64,000 bases of DNA, taken from Hydractinia echinata (Eukaryota; Cnidaria; Hydrozoa; Anthoathecata; Hydractiniidae). A program made the position numbers and the translations under genes. A model generated the notes under the pieces. That model had not been told where the DNA came from, searched no databases, and worked only from the letters and a program-made list of their open reading frames with translations. Location of the stretch: contig JASGCC010000266.1 in assembly GCA_030067915.1 (NCBI GenBank), forward strand, positions 186,001-250,000, given 5' to 3'. Position 1 is the stretch's first letter, and every line of letters begins with the position of its first letter. Positions 21,201 through 31,590 of this stretch are shown here, one piece after another.

Positions 21201-22716
21201 TAGGCAATTTGGTAAATCTCTTACTGATTATAATCTTCCTGATTTAGATGAATTACCTCCAGCTGAAAATATTGACGTAGCTATGGAGGTTGAAAGAGCT
21301 TCTCAACTAAGAGCACAACGTACTCAAGAACAGGCAGCAGTGGCTGATTCAGTCATAGAAGCTGTTGTAAATGTTGCTAACAATACAGCCCAAAATAACC
21401 GCTTATTTTACTTAGAAGGGGCTGGTGGTAGTGGTAAAACTTTTACTTATAATTACCTTATTTCTGAACTTACAGGTAGGGGTTTTCAAGTTGGCACTGC
21501 TGCATTTACTGGCATAGCAGCAACTCTTTTAAAAAAGGGTACAACCATACATAGACTGTTTCGGTTACCTGTTCCCATTGTAGAGAACAGTACTTGCAAC
21601 GTAACACCAGTCTCAGCTTATGCTACAGTGTTGCGACAAAAGAGTCTCTTTTTACTTGACGAAGCTTCCATGATTCCTAAACATGCTTTCCATGCAATAG
21701 ATCGGCTTCTGAAAGACATTTGTAATAACGAACTTCCATTTGGAGGTAAAGTTTTTCTTTTAGGTGGTGATTTTTCACAGTTATTGCCTGTGGTTAGAAA
21801 AGGAAAACCAACTGATATTGTGGACATGTGCTTAAAAAGTTCTCCACTATGGTGCTTAGTTAAAGAATTTAGGTTACTTCATAACATGAGAACGAGACCA
21901 GGAGAACAAGACTTTGCTGCATGGCTTTTGCAACTTGGAAGTGGTGTTTTACCTGCACGAGAACAAGAACCTTTCCATGGTGCGATTCAAGTCCCACCCA
22001 ATTGTGTGTTAGAAAATGAGTGTATTGTAAATACTATGTTTAGGGATCTTCCACCAGAAAATATGGCATTATCTGTTATTCTAACACCTACAAATGATGA
22101 TTCACTTATCATTAATGATCAAGTGTTAGCATTGTTGCCTGGGGAAGAAAAAGTTTATCTAAGTGCAGATGATGTTGTGTGTGATGAGGAGGAGGAACGC
22201 AATCAATACCCGGTAGAATTTTTAAACAGCATTACACCTTCAGGTATGCCTCCTCATTGCCTTAAATTAAAAACTGGTGCCATTGTTATGTTATTAAGAA
22301 ACATAAACATCAATAAAGGCTTATGTAATGGCACTCGCCTAATTATAAGACATCTTCACAACAACTGTGTTGATGCTGAAGTACTCACTGGCAATGCTAT
22401 TGGAGATAGAGTACTTATTCCAAGAGTACAACTTGCACCTTCGGATACAGGTATGCCTTTCGTTTTACGTCGCAGACAGCTTCCATTGAGGCTGTCTTAC
22501 GCTATGACGATTAACAAGGCACAGGGGCAAACCTTTGAAAAGGTTGGGATATTGTTGCGCAGACCATGCTTTTCTCATGGTCAATTGTATGTTGCTTTTT
22601 CTAGAGCTAGAGCATTTGCAGATGTTCGAGTTGCTGTTGTCCCTTCATCCAAACAAGGATTCTTCAATGGGAAGTGTTATACTCAAAACATTGTATACAG
22701 ACAAGTTCTCACTTGA
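18268..22716 (+). CDS. Helitron Rep/helicase transposase, intact, 1482 residues
   Basis: The protein nicks and rejoins single strands and unwinds DNA for rolling-circle transposition. A Cys-rich block (CEYCYALKFDNENCFKC, about 135-155) opens the protein. The Helitron N-domain follows (about 395-570), then FLTFTCNPKW and the HUH motif GLPHCHLLLHL (H-C-H at 582-584). YLYKYIYKG near 716-724 holds the Rep tyrosines. A PIF1-like helicase fills the C-terminus: GAGGSGKT Walker A at 1051-1058, LFLLDEASMIPK Walker B, GGDFSQLLPVV, and NKAQGQTFEKVG with GQLYVAFSRAR at the end. No stop or frameshift breaks the 4.4 kb frame, which suggests recent activity. I choose the ATG at 18268; no in-frame ATG lies just upstream. 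Minor doubt concerns the first residues only. Confidence 0.95.
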   Translation: MSNQSNNNNSMRGFRLFNNAGRLVLQRPGNTQNLLRAIMTQQGPNLTQQVEPPQEIQVNVLPRLSNTDDVSAARLRRAEYVASLRGSETVQQVNNRRAQNTQRIAAIRVRGNEQYYKIARLNVMPDLYFLGEMHRRCEYCYALKFDNENCFKCCHNGKVAINNLSPYPEQLRQLLTDTDTAQAKKFQANIRKYNSAVSFASFGANLRPPPGRGPPCFRICGQICHRVGALHPVQGQAPVFNQLYIFEAGRALNERMACPVNNGCREDVMQTVQDVMNRLSPFAAAYRYMAEVEAYEIAQAAVENRVPSEVRMYMKVGGDRRRYNLPHHDEVAAVFVGQDGAPPANRDIVIYPRGGVLQNISTLSANLEPMVYPLFFPRGEPGWHKGISHVGEHATRTRNTTTMLQYYTYRLAIREDFSPIHYGKKLFQQYCVDSYVKVEGNNLNYIRANQTKLRVDSYAGLADHLNAQAEQQGLQPGRIVVLPSSFQGSPRAMAQNYQDAMAVIGKFGKPDFFLTFTCNPKWREITENLFAGQYAHDRPDLVSRVFKLKLNELLKDVTVRGVLGKTVAHVYVIEFQKRGLPHCHLLLHLDPIDKLRDADDIDSVISAEIPNQLGQPELFETVRSCMIHGPCGHLNPNSRCMEDGVCTKKFPKKFLASTIAEVDGYPLYRRRDNGIHINVNNIAVDNRWIVPYNPWLSKKYNAHINLEACMSVKSVKYLYKYIYKGHDCATIEINERIDHNEVQTFLDARYVSAPESIWRLFEFKMHQQSHVVHRLPVHLPNNHIVYFQEGQVEEAATRAANQDTKLTAWFVLNGEDPNARQYLYTDIPFYFGFKNDNKVWKPRRQGHGKIISRMYSISPRAGELFYLRMLLLHVRGATSFQDLRTVDDNVAGTFREACLLRGLLQDDTEWNNTLQEAVNFQMPQQLRQLFVVILTHCEPSDPFTLWTTYKDAMCEDYIHNMGEEQAEYRVLQDIHSVLRQFGKSLTDYNLPDLDELPPAENIDVAMEVERASQLRAQRTQEQAAVADSVIEAVVNVANNTAQNNRLFYLEGAGGSGKTFTYNYLISELTGRGFQVGTAAFTGIAATLLKKGTTIHRLFRLPVPIVENSTCNVTPVSAYATVLRQKSLFLLDEASMIPKHAFHAIDRLLKDICNNELPFGGKVFLLGGDFSQLLPVVRKGKPTDIVDMCLKSSPLWCLVKEFRLLHNMRTRPGEQDFAAWLLQLGSGVLPAREQEPFHGAIQVPPNCVLENECIVNTMFRDLPPENMALSVILTPTNDDSLIINDQVLALLPGEEKVYLSADDVVCDEEEERNQYPVEFLNSITPSGMPPHCLKLKTGAIVMLLRNININKGLCNGTRLIIRHLHNNCVDAEVLTGNAIGDRVLIPRVQLAPSDTGMPFVLRRRQLPLRLSYAMTINKAQGQTFEKVGILLRRPCFSHGQLYVAFSRARAFADVRVAVVPSSKQGFFNGKCYTQNIVYRQVLT

Positions 22717-22771
22717 TACTGTTTTTATAAACTTTTAGCACTTTGATCATCTAGCTGTTCGTGTTATGTAC

Positions 22772-22777
22772 AATAAA
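22772..22777 (+). terminator. Polyadenylation signal of the Helitron Rep gene
   Basis: AATAAA lies 56 bases after the stop codon. Confidence 0.5.
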
Positions 22778-23559
22778 CTCTAACACGGACTTTTCGCAGA
22801 TGTGTGTGCGCACTATATTGATCGTTCGGCCTACTGTACAGGGTTTGTGTGAACGAATTATCTGTAGTGCTTTTGCTACAATGACATTAAAAACAATTAA
22901 AAAATACAAAAACATGAAACCTAAAAAATGAAATCTAAAAACCTCATGACAGACATGAAAGATATTAAATATTTTGTCAAAGTTTATAATCCCTTTTTTC
23001 AAAAAAACACAAATTACAAGGCATACAAATAACGCAGAAAATTTGAACATGTATTGCGAAATTATTGTAGGTAAATATGTTACACAGATAAGTATTTACG
23101 TCATTTATTTTTTTATTTTTACGTGCTATTATTCAAGTTTTTTTCATTGCTTTTTCCTTTTTTTAGTTAAAGCCTTAATTCTATCATTTGTGGAGATAAG
23201 GCATGAACTAAAGTAAGGGCATTGCATTTTTATACTGATAAACAAATATTTATATGTCTATCTTTTTATTTACAGTGGCCGTTATTTTTTCCCGCCCCTT
23301 CTTTATTATAAACATCATTTTTTGACGAATTACTGTCTTTGTCTTTCTCTTAGGTTGCAGCACGAGATTATTTGAATTGAAGCGGGGGAAAAACGATTAG
23401 AAGAAACGTGTTGACATTTATTTGCTTACAAGGTATCGATCAGCATACTGCCCAGGTAAGCTCACCATTTTAAATTTTTTATTATGTCGTTAAACTTTCT
23501 TAATGCTAGCAAAAAATGTATCAATACAATTTAATGTTATCTTTTCTTTTCATTTTTAG

Positions 23560-23640
23560 GCCAAACAATTAAATCCCACGAATTACGAGAATGAAGCTAA
23601 AATAATAAAAATCGAAAAAGAAGAATCAATTGACGTATAA
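23560..23640 (+). CDS. Candidate terminal exon, unknown gene
   Basis: A strong acceptor (TTTTCATTTTTAG) opens an 81-base frame that ends in TAA and encodes a charged tail ending KIEKEESIDV. A short exon at about 23433-23455, ending in CAG/GTAAGC, would join it in phase (adding IDQHTAQ). It may be the end of the recombinase-like gene or a fragment carried by the Helitron. No domain is seen, and the call rests on splice signals alone. Confidence 0.25.
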   Translation, partial: AKQLNPTNYENEAKIIKIEKEESIDV

Positions 23641-25038
23641 GGACTGTATACTATCGTTTCTGTAAAATTTGTAATGAAATAAGAAGATAATGTTAAAACA
23701 GTCAGTGCGACATCAATTCATTAACAAATTTACTGACTTGACACCTTTAACGTCGATTCGCACTAACTAATTTCGTTCTAATATCACAGTTTTGTGGATC
23801 GAAACGCGCTTATTGGTTGCGGACATCTTATAGTCGCATTACTTTCTACCTTTTCTAAATGAAATATATTTTGTTACTTATCTGACTTACCTTAATGCTT
23901 TTTTTCTGAAATTTAAGCCTTTTTAACTTCTTTCTGTCAACCGCGACCGTCAAAAATTCTTACACAAAATTTCTTCACGAATTACAAAAAAGGGTCAAGA
24001 CAGAGAGATTTGTTAGCATATATTTTAGGATTTAACTCGGGTGCAAATATTGTAATTTAATTAATTAACAAATAAATCAATTTATAAAGGTCATAATTGT
24101 GCTACCATTGAGATCAATGAATGTATTGTTCATAATGAGACATTTTTGGACGCGCGATATGTCAGTCCACCTGAATCAATATGGCTGCAGAAATCACTTT
24201 TTATTCTAGCATTAAATATTGGAAGTTTTACGTTTTAACTATTTGCAGTAAAATAAAGCAAGTAACAAGGCTTCATTGTGAATATAAGTATCTGCCGGCA
24301 TTTGAAACAGAATAAACGTGTTTTTACACCACAAAACATAAGGATGAAAGACAACAGCTTATCATTCTAACTACTTTTGTACTCTCTTCACCGGTATATT
24401 ATAACTTAGACATTTACAATTTGAGCTGCTATTTAACGCAGAAACAACAAAGAAAGTAAACACTTCCTTCCTAAAATGTAATCACATAAATGGACAACCT
24501 GGAAGTTTTTTTTTTGGAAATACTACCAGTAACCAAGAAGGTTTAAAAAAGACACTAACTCGCCTTTACTTTCAAGAATTTTAGAATAACGGTGTCAGAA
24601 ATGTATGTTTCTCGGTAAAACTTTTAGCTTTAATCATTTCATCTCTTAACTTTAAAAGCAACTTTGAGGTATGGGACCTAAGTAGCTTTTTGAAATGACA
24701 ATAACTACACAGATAAAATTTAATATTTTTTTAAGAATTATGTGTATGTATTTAAGTTTCTTTGTTATTTATTAAAAAACCGGGTCATAAAACCAAACAT
24801 ATAACAGAAATTGATCAGTAAATGCGCTACTCCTTGTGTTAAGATTAAGTATACGTCGCAAATCGAATTTGCGCAAGTAAATTCGAATGTTGATGAATAA
24901 TTAAACCAATCAATCAACGCCTATTTTTTCGAATACTTTTCGAACATGTTACCAAGCACTTTAACAATTAAGTAAACAAAGTTTACAACGGGGCTTAAAA
25001 AGTAAAAAAACAAAGAAACTTTTTGCAATCTTTAAAGA
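23641..25038. other. No gene seen apart from a Rep gene fragment
   Basis: AT-rich sequence. It contains a short duplicated piece of the Helitron Rep frame at 24088-24187, listed separately. Nothing else is recognised. Confidence 0.5.
24088..24187 (+). pseudogene. 100-bp duplicated fragment of a Helitron Rep gene
   Basis: This matches 20437-20545 of the intact Rep gene at about 90% or more, with several small differences and one deletion of about 7 bases. The matched part codes for the segment just after the Rep tyrosines. It is a remnant of another Helitron or of a local copying event. Confidence 0.8.
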
Positions 25039-26234
25039 ATGGAGCGCACTTTTAATAATAAAACAGGTAAAAATATAAATTGTTTAAAGTTCTCTCTCAA
25101 GCTTCAGATAACTGTTTTTACATGCAATCCCTTCTCATAAAAAAGCGTGTAATGTCTTTTTCTCTCATTTTCTCTATAGATAGTGATGAAAAAATGATTG
25201 TGGTAGAGCACAGGCACTGTAAGTATCGAATGATGATGCAAATACTGTTCTTCTGGGTAACATGAGAAATCTGTAGCTTGCTTTGTATAAAAAACTTTAA
25301 CGATAAGCTTCATGCGTAAAGTAATTGTTAAATTCGTAGCAACCATTACAGCATCTATAACGTCAATAAACAAGCCCGTCGTTATCGAAAGCATGCATGC
25401 AAAACTTATAATTTTCTTCTCAAAAATATACCCACAAAATAAAATATTCTCACTATACAACTTGCAACAGTTGTTTTAACTCTTTTAAGAACAATGTTTA
25501 TTCCAATTCAAATCGAACGTTTTTTTTCAATAAAGCACCTGGTTTTTACAAAAGTCAATTTTATAGTCCTGGTTTTCACAAACATTCAGTAAATTTTTCA
25601 CAATAGTCATAAACGCATTGTTTTGAATTGTTTACTGATCAATATTATTTCCAGTCATTTGCGTGACAAAATCATAACCCACTTAATTTTACCCCTAAAT
25701 TTTATCTTTTCAATTTTAAATAAGATTATTCATTTTTGCATTTTTCTTTACAGATAGCGATAATGTTAACGACACCACCACCACAACCACCATAGCCCCA
25801 AACATCAACGACACTACCACCCGCCAAAACAACAACAACAGCAACAACAATAACAACAATAACAACAACAATGGTGATGGTAGCAACACCAACGGCCTCT
25901 GTAAGCACAAAATATTAATCACGTGCTAATTCTAGATTTTCTATTTGTGTTTTTCTCACTAATTTTACCGGAAAATTTAAACATTAGTATCATTTTCATA
26001 CTTTTAGATCCCGATTTAAGCTACAATGCTTTTAAAATGTACCGAAAAGTACATAAAGGATCGTCAAGCAGAAATGCTTGGCGTGTTTGGCGCAAGAATG
26101 GTGGCAAAGACCGGGAGGGGTATGTTTGGATCCCAAAAAATGAAATGACTAAGAAGAAGAAAAATATATTTGGTAGAGGAAATATTATATTTAACGGCAC
26201 TGCAAAGATTGGAAAAATATGTTACCAGCAGTGA
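25039..26234 (+). CDS. Small four-exon gene, unknown function, inside Helitron A
   Basis: Four segments join with all introns in phase 1: 25039-25066 (starts ATG GAG CGC), 25180-25218, 25754-25900 and 26008-26234 (TGA). Each has a pyrimidine-rich acceptor (CTCTATAG, TCTTTACAG, ATACTTTTAG) and a GTAAAA, GTAAGT or GTAAGC donor. The middle exons both start AT and end T, so they are symmetric. The product is about 147 residues: a short acidic start, a Thr/Asn-rich low-complexity stretch (AAC repeats), then a basic C-terminal part with WRVWRKNGGKDREGYVWIP and KKKKNIFGRGN. No family is recognised. AATAAA signals follow at 26323 and 26332. It may be a host gene captured by the Helitron, an accessory Helitron gene, or a host gene between two Helitron pieces. 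Confidence 0.5.
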
Positions 26235-26756
26235 ATGTATAAATTTCAACCCATGCAAATTCGCAAATACGTTTTCTTTGCCGGTGATATATTTTTCTAA
26301 TCTTTTGTTGTATTTTAGTTTGAATAAAATTAATAAATAAACAATCTTCCGCGTCATGTTTTCTTTCAATTTGTCAAACTTTACAAACTTTGTTTCCGTT
26401 GCGGAATGAACAGGTTGATGACGTCAACAAAAAACCCTTAAACACCAATATCCCTGCAACCGTTTGTCAAAGATACATGATCCTATACATTTTCTTGACC
26501 AACGTTTCAAGATCTATACGATGAAGGCAACACCTATACAAATTTAAAAAAAAATATTTTTTTGTGTTTTGGGGTCAGCAAAATTTTTTAACCCTTATTT
26601 CTCCTTAGGCGTTGGTCGAAAACGTATGATCCTGTAGATTATTTTGATCAGCGTTTTAACCTCTACACACTACAGGCAACAAATAAACTAATTTTTTTTG
26701 TATGACGTCAGCAAAAAGTCAAAAACAAACTATTTTACCATTGTCCTTCTGCCTAA

Positions 26757-26786
26757 GTGGATTTCTCCACGGGCCTTATCGACTAG
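26757..26786 (+). repeat. Helitron 3' terminal hairpin and CTAG end
   Basis: AGTGGATTTCTCCACGG forms the hairpin, followed 12 bases later by CTAG and a flanking T. The preceding 60 bases (TGACGTCAGCAAAA and TGCCTAAG) match the end of Helitron B. Confidence 0.85.
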
Positions 26787-27059
26787 TTTATGAATAATCC
26801 TAAAAAAAATACTTTAGCAATCGTTTTGCTACATGATTTTGTGTATTGTCAACAATTTTACGTATCTAATAAAGGCGCCAGCAGTACTTTTAGTCTCAAG
26901 GCGGTTTCACACTTCATTCCTCGTAATCGCATGAACTTCTTGTCTTTAATTTTTTGTTGGAGTATTCAGCCCATTCATACTAAGAAGCTATAATTCATTA
27001 GATTATCTCATCAATATTTATCATACCCTTTTTTCGTAGGACCTAACATATGGTTGTCA

Positions 27060-27790
27060 GACTTGAAGTCAGGGTCCTAAAACAATACACGAAAAAAATT
27101 CAAATTCTTCAACATCATGCAGTAAGAAGAATTTAGTTTTCAGACATTTATACCCAATGCTCCAGCTTATACAAAAAGTTAAAAAACTTAAAATTTCATG
27201 ATATTGTCAAGCTTCGTAATCTGATATTTCTATATAAATTTGAAAATGGGTCTCTTCCAAGTAGCTTCAATAATATCTTTACACGTGTCGAAAAAACACA
27301 ACATTCGTACCAAAGCTGCTAAAAACAATCTATTTGCAATACCAACTATTTCTTCTGTAACCTTTGGCATAAATTCCATAACTTATCAATGTGTTAAGTT
27401 ATGGAATGAAATTAAATCTAGAAAAACCCGCATTCCAGAATTAGACAAGCTAACTTTTTATGAGTTCAAAACAAAGCATACAAATTATTTCATTGACTCT
27501 TACTAACACTCTTTTTCTTTCTTTTCTTTTTTCTCAAATTCTTCATTTCTTACTATCTGTACCTTAGGTCACAATAAACTCTCTTCAATCCTGTGTTGAA
27601 GCAGGCACTATATATATTTATAAAATATTCCTATCCACTAAAGGTTTTGTCTCTTCTAGATTAGGTCTGCCTATAAAGAGTCTTCTCAGCCTGTCATATT
27701 ATATATAGATTATATAGAATATTTATATTTACAAACGATCGTGGTAAGAATGCTTTACGAAAGAATATATTTGTTGTTGTTGTTATTGTT
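27060..27790 (+). pseudogene. 3' end of a CR1/L2-like LINE
   Basis: The last part of an RT protein: IQILQHHAVRRI, then LYKFENGSLPSSF, then NIRTKAAKNNLF and SVTFGINSITYQCVKLWNEI, the familiar closing block with KLWN. Frameshifts separate the parts, and the final piece ends at 27506. The 3' region ends in a TTG-rich tail (27768-27790). The front of the element is missing. Confidence 0.7.
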
Positions 27791-27854
27791 ATTGACATTG
27801 TTTATTGTTACTATCTCAGTCTACATGAGAAAACGCCTGCAGAAGGCATATTAA

Positions 27855-28325
27855 TTATAGAGAACTATGCTCCATATTATACTGGTGTGTTGCTTTCTTA
27901 GCACGGTCTAATAATTCTCTTTCCAACTTAAATTTGGAGACTGATTCTGTCGTCATGGCCAGCTTAACAGTCACCAAACTTCCAAGTGTTTCGTTTTGAT
28001 CTAAATTGGGTCGAAAACATGTCTTGTTTTTTCAAATTATTGAAAATATGCGTTCTTCTTCAGCATTTGAATGTGGGATCGTTAGGATAAGACGGACCAA
28101 TCTTTTTAACAGATGGAACCTTTCTGTACCATCAACATAACTTAAGTTTCCTAAATAGAACCATAACTTGTCTAAGGCCATCCCGCTTTGACCTTTTTCT
28201 GAGTCGACCTGTATTTTGGACAATTCAACGGATGGAATTTCCTTTTCATTCATGAGTTCATAGTCGTGGTATTCTTCAACCAATTTAGAATACTCCATCG
28301 GATCATTGTAGGGGAGATGCATATA
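27855..28325 (-). pseudogene. hAT transposase C-terminal dimerisation region
   Basis: The reverse strand reads LVRLILTIPHSNAEEERIFS, the signature of the hAT C-terminal dimerisation domain, then after a TGA stop (28032-28034) KNKTCFRPNLDQNETLGSL and LVTVKLAM. It ends at a natural stop at 27855. Only this end of the transposase is present. Its upstream side runs straight into the (GATGGGA)n array. Confidence 0.75.
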
Positions 28326-28484
28326 TGGAAGATGGAAGATGGAAGATGGGAGATGGGAGATGGGAGATGGGAGATGGGAGATGGGAGATGGGAGATGGGA
28401 GATGGGAGATGGGAGATGGGAGATGGGAGATGGGAGATGGGAGATGGGAGATGGGAGATGGGAGATGGGAGATGGGAGATGGAT
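28326..28484. repeat. (GATGGGA)n minisatellite, about 22 units
   Basis: A nearly perfect 7-bp tandem array. It joins a hAT fragment on its left to a LINE RT fragment on its right. Long frames through it are artefacts of the repeat. Confidence 0.95.
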
Positions 28485-31400
28485 ATACACCAGTAGAAAA
28501 GGTTAGATTTATTAACTTAGCTATAGGTACTGACTGCGTTTCCCTAGATGGGATAAGTACTTGAGAAGGAATGCTAAATGGACCACTTGCTTTTTTGCTA
28601 TTAATGAGAGAAAGACAGTCAAAACTTCTAGTTCATCAGTAGGAGTAAGGAAAAGAGAATTTGGAACAGGATTTTTTAAATATGAAGAAAAATGTTTAGA
28701 ACTAGGTGGAATGGTTTTCCTAAGATCATCTGCAATTGAACTGAAATATTCATTGAAAGAATTAGCTATGATTAAAGGGTCAGATACAAGGTTGTTGTTA
28801 ATAGTTATGCAAGATGGGCTCGGTGATTTGGAGCTACGTAGGGAGATGATGGACTTTATACCATTCCAAATATTGTTAGTGTTCTTTTAGTTTGCAGTAA
28901 AAAATTCCCTGTAAAAATTATTTTTGCTTAATCTACATAAAGTGACAATTTTGTTTCTCTATTTATTAAACGTATCATGTAGGATTGACTTTAGAGAGGG
29001 ATTTTTTTCTTTTAAAAATGTTTTATGTAGTTCATCACGTTTTCTGATGGAAGTGAAAATACCATTCGTCATCCATTTTTTATGATTGATTTTTTTTTTA
29101 TATTTGTTGTAAGGTTTTTTAAAAGGAACAAGGAATACTTCTCTTTTAAAGTAGAATCTATAAAATTATAGAAAATATCAAAATATTTAGATGGGTTATT
29201 GTCATCAAGGCATAGTAAGTTATCCCAATCAACATAAGAAGTTTTCAAAATAAATTTTTTATGGTCAATTTTTTCCAATCAGGAGCAGGTGGTTTATCAT
29301 TTGGTGGACCTGAAGCAAAATCGTTTTTGTTAAGAATTAAAAACTGAGGGAAGTGGTCTGAAATTGATGAAATGAGGTTACCAGATATAAATGTATGTTC
29401 GTTAGAATCATGGAATATATTACCGAGAACACTACCACTTTAATTGATAATATATTCCATGATTCCGGTGACTCTAGTGGGTAAAGTAACAGATGGAAAA
29501 AGGGAGAATGAAAAAAATTGAATCTAAAAAATTTGATATATTTGTATCAGAATCATATGATAAAAGATTGGCATTAAAATCACCTAAAAGGAAATTTTTT
29601 TTATTTTCTGAAGAGGCTATGTTAAGAATAGGAATCAGAAAATTGTTATTAAAATCTTGTAAATCCATATGAGGATGTCTGTACGTACATCTAACTATAA
29701 AATTCTTAATCTTAGGTTGGACTATCTCAACAAAAACTGATTCCAACTCAGAGGATTTATATCCGAGAAGGTCTAGTTCTGGCCGTACAAAATAAATATG
29801 CTTATTTGAGATATATAAGAGAGCACCACCTTTACTGCTTTCAGTAGGGGTATGATTAAATGTGAATCCTTCAAGGTTACAGTTTATAAAATTATGCCCA
29901 AGCTCACAAAAGAGACTATTAATGTGGCTGGTGTCTTGCAGGAGGCAGGGGATGTTTACTCAAGGGCCCGCACCTGATCCCAAGCATGCGTGAATTTCAC
30001 CAATCCTCATGTTTCCACATTCATAGGTGTTTGTTTCAGTACAGTCGAAATCCATTAGCTTTCCGATTATCCCTGTAAAGGGGAGAATGCAGAAGTTCTC
30101 CAGCGGCTTCTTATTCTTTGGAGAGAAACCTCCTTTTTTTTTAATTAAACTTTCCGTCTTAAAAGACTAGTTTTACCTGCATTTCGATGTAGTTACTCCT
30201 ATTCTCTTTTCCTGTTTCTTACACAGATCCAATTGACTGCCAGGAAAGACTGGTTGACACTGGGAAAGACTAGTGACTGTGGGAAAGACCACTGACGATG
30301 GGAAAGACCATAGATCGTGAAGGCTTCTAGGTTTAGGTGACTGAAGAGTGTGTGTTCTTCATTGGTTAGGATGGGTCTTCAGTTGCAAACTCGAGACGAT
30401 TGTTAACTCCTTCCAAAGAATGGAGTGTGGCGGATTTCGAAGCAGAAAAGTTGACTGGGTGGTGAAGTGAATTACTTGTTTAAGCTCGAGACGATATGTA
30501 ATGGTTTTCTGGGTTGCCGCCGCTGGGTTCCAAGTCTACCTTTCTAAGGGGAGGTTTCTTGGTTAGCCCAAGCATTACGATACGATTTCTCCAGTGTTCA
30601 TGTCTAAGGTGAGAAAGCTTTTCTGTTTCCAGCTTTGCTGCTTTTTATTCTTTGTCACAACCTCTCTAAGGGCTGGGTTCCAAGTCTACCTCTCTTAGCC
30701 CTGGGCTCTGTGTCAGTAGGTAAAAGCAACAACGATACGATTTGCAGCGGTCGACTTTTCTTTTTCCAACGTTTAACAAAAGTTATTGGTTTTGGCGGAC
30801 GGTGTCAATGAATGTGGCTGGTGTCTTGCAGGAGGCAGGGGATGCTTACTCAAGGGCCTGCACCAGATCCCAAGCATGCGTGAATTTCACCAATCCTCAT
30901 GTTTCCACATTCATAGGTGTTTGTTTCAGTACAGTCGAAATACATTAGCTTTCCGATTATCCCTGTAAAGGGGAGAATGCAGAAGTTCTCCAGCGGCTTC
31001 TTATTCTTTGGAGAGAAACCTCCTTTTTTTTTAATTAAACTTTCCGTCTTAAAAGACTAGTTTTATCTGCATTTCGATGTAGTTACTCCTATTCTCTTTG
31101 GAAAGAGAAGTTATATTTAGATGAAATATGGAAAAACACATCGAATTGAAATTATGAGAATTTAAATCAAAAGAGCTATAGTATTTACAGTTAACTCCTC
31201 CTCGTATGATGTCATTGGAGTTATGACAAAACTGTTAAGTTGCGAGAGGAAGTTTTTCCTTTCGACAGAAGATGTTAAACAACTATGTGATAATGGTGTA
31301 GATATATCAACAAAAGGGAGAGCATTTTGAATACATTTCAGACAAAACCAATTATCATTAGATTTTTTAAGCATTTCATAATCCGAGGCACCCAAACCAT

Positions 31401-31590
31401 TACACTTTATATGTACCCACCGATCACATATATCACACAAAACGGCCCGGTGATTAGAGTTGACCGATCCATGGCAAATCCCACAAGGATAATTTATCAT
31501 ACTTGAAAACCTGTCAGCAAGGGGGTTTGACTGCACTGGTCTTATCTTTGGAGAGTGACGACTCCACTTCTTACCCCAGTCACACAAGAT
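28485..31590 (-). pseudogene. PHD-endonuclease-RT LINE, truncated and interrupted
   Basis: Reading right to left: a PHD-type zinc finger (31587-31162) with CGICHGSVNSNHRAVLCDIC and WVHIKCNGLG, then the endonuclease start FHLNITSLSK. An insertion (about 29927-31096) follows. The endonuclease resumes at HINSLFCELG with YRHPHMDLQDF and LLGDFNANLLS. The frame shifts near 29480, and the RT opening reads FNEYFSSIADDLRK, SLINSKKASGPFSIP and KLINLTFSTGVYP before stopping at the minisatellite. This is a CR1/Jockey-group architecture. Several frameshifts make it inactive. Confidence 0.8.
29921..31099. mobile_element. Insertion bounded by 289-bp direct repeats
   Basis: Copies at 29921-30209 and 30811-31099 differ at only about five positions. 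Between them are 601 bases with internal repeats: GGGAAAGAC units at 30245-30310 and two copies of GCTGGGTTCCAAGTCTACC. The whole block splits a LINE endonuclease frame, which rejoins when it is removed. It could be a short LTR-type element without genes (TRIM-like), a tandemly duplicated SINE-like insertion, or a local duplication. No coding frame is convincing. Confidence 0.7.

Larger units (their letters stand above)
17135..26786 (+). mobile_element. Helitron A, autonomous (ends paired by inference)
   Basis: The 5' end TCTCTTATAATAATACGG is preceded by A and closely resembles the 5' ends of the Helitrons at 54951 and, reversed, at 51297. All three share a downstream TTTGATGTCGCCGAA or GTCGAGA block. 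The 3' end has the family hairpin GTGGATTTCTCCAC (26758-26771), then GGGCCTTATCGACTAG and a T, the expected CTRR/T end. The body carries an intact Rep/helicase gene. The LINE cut at 17132 does not resume after 26786, so the two ends may belong to one long Helitron or to two separate insertions. Confidence 0.7.

Noticed and set aside
18443..21247. Overlapping shorter frames inside the Helitron Rep gene
   Set aside because: They are out-of-frame shadows of the intact Rep/helicase frame.
28032..28564. Repetitive frames with SPISHLP or GDGRWEM text
   Set aside because: These are translations of the 7-bp minisatellite. Only the hAT end next to it is real.
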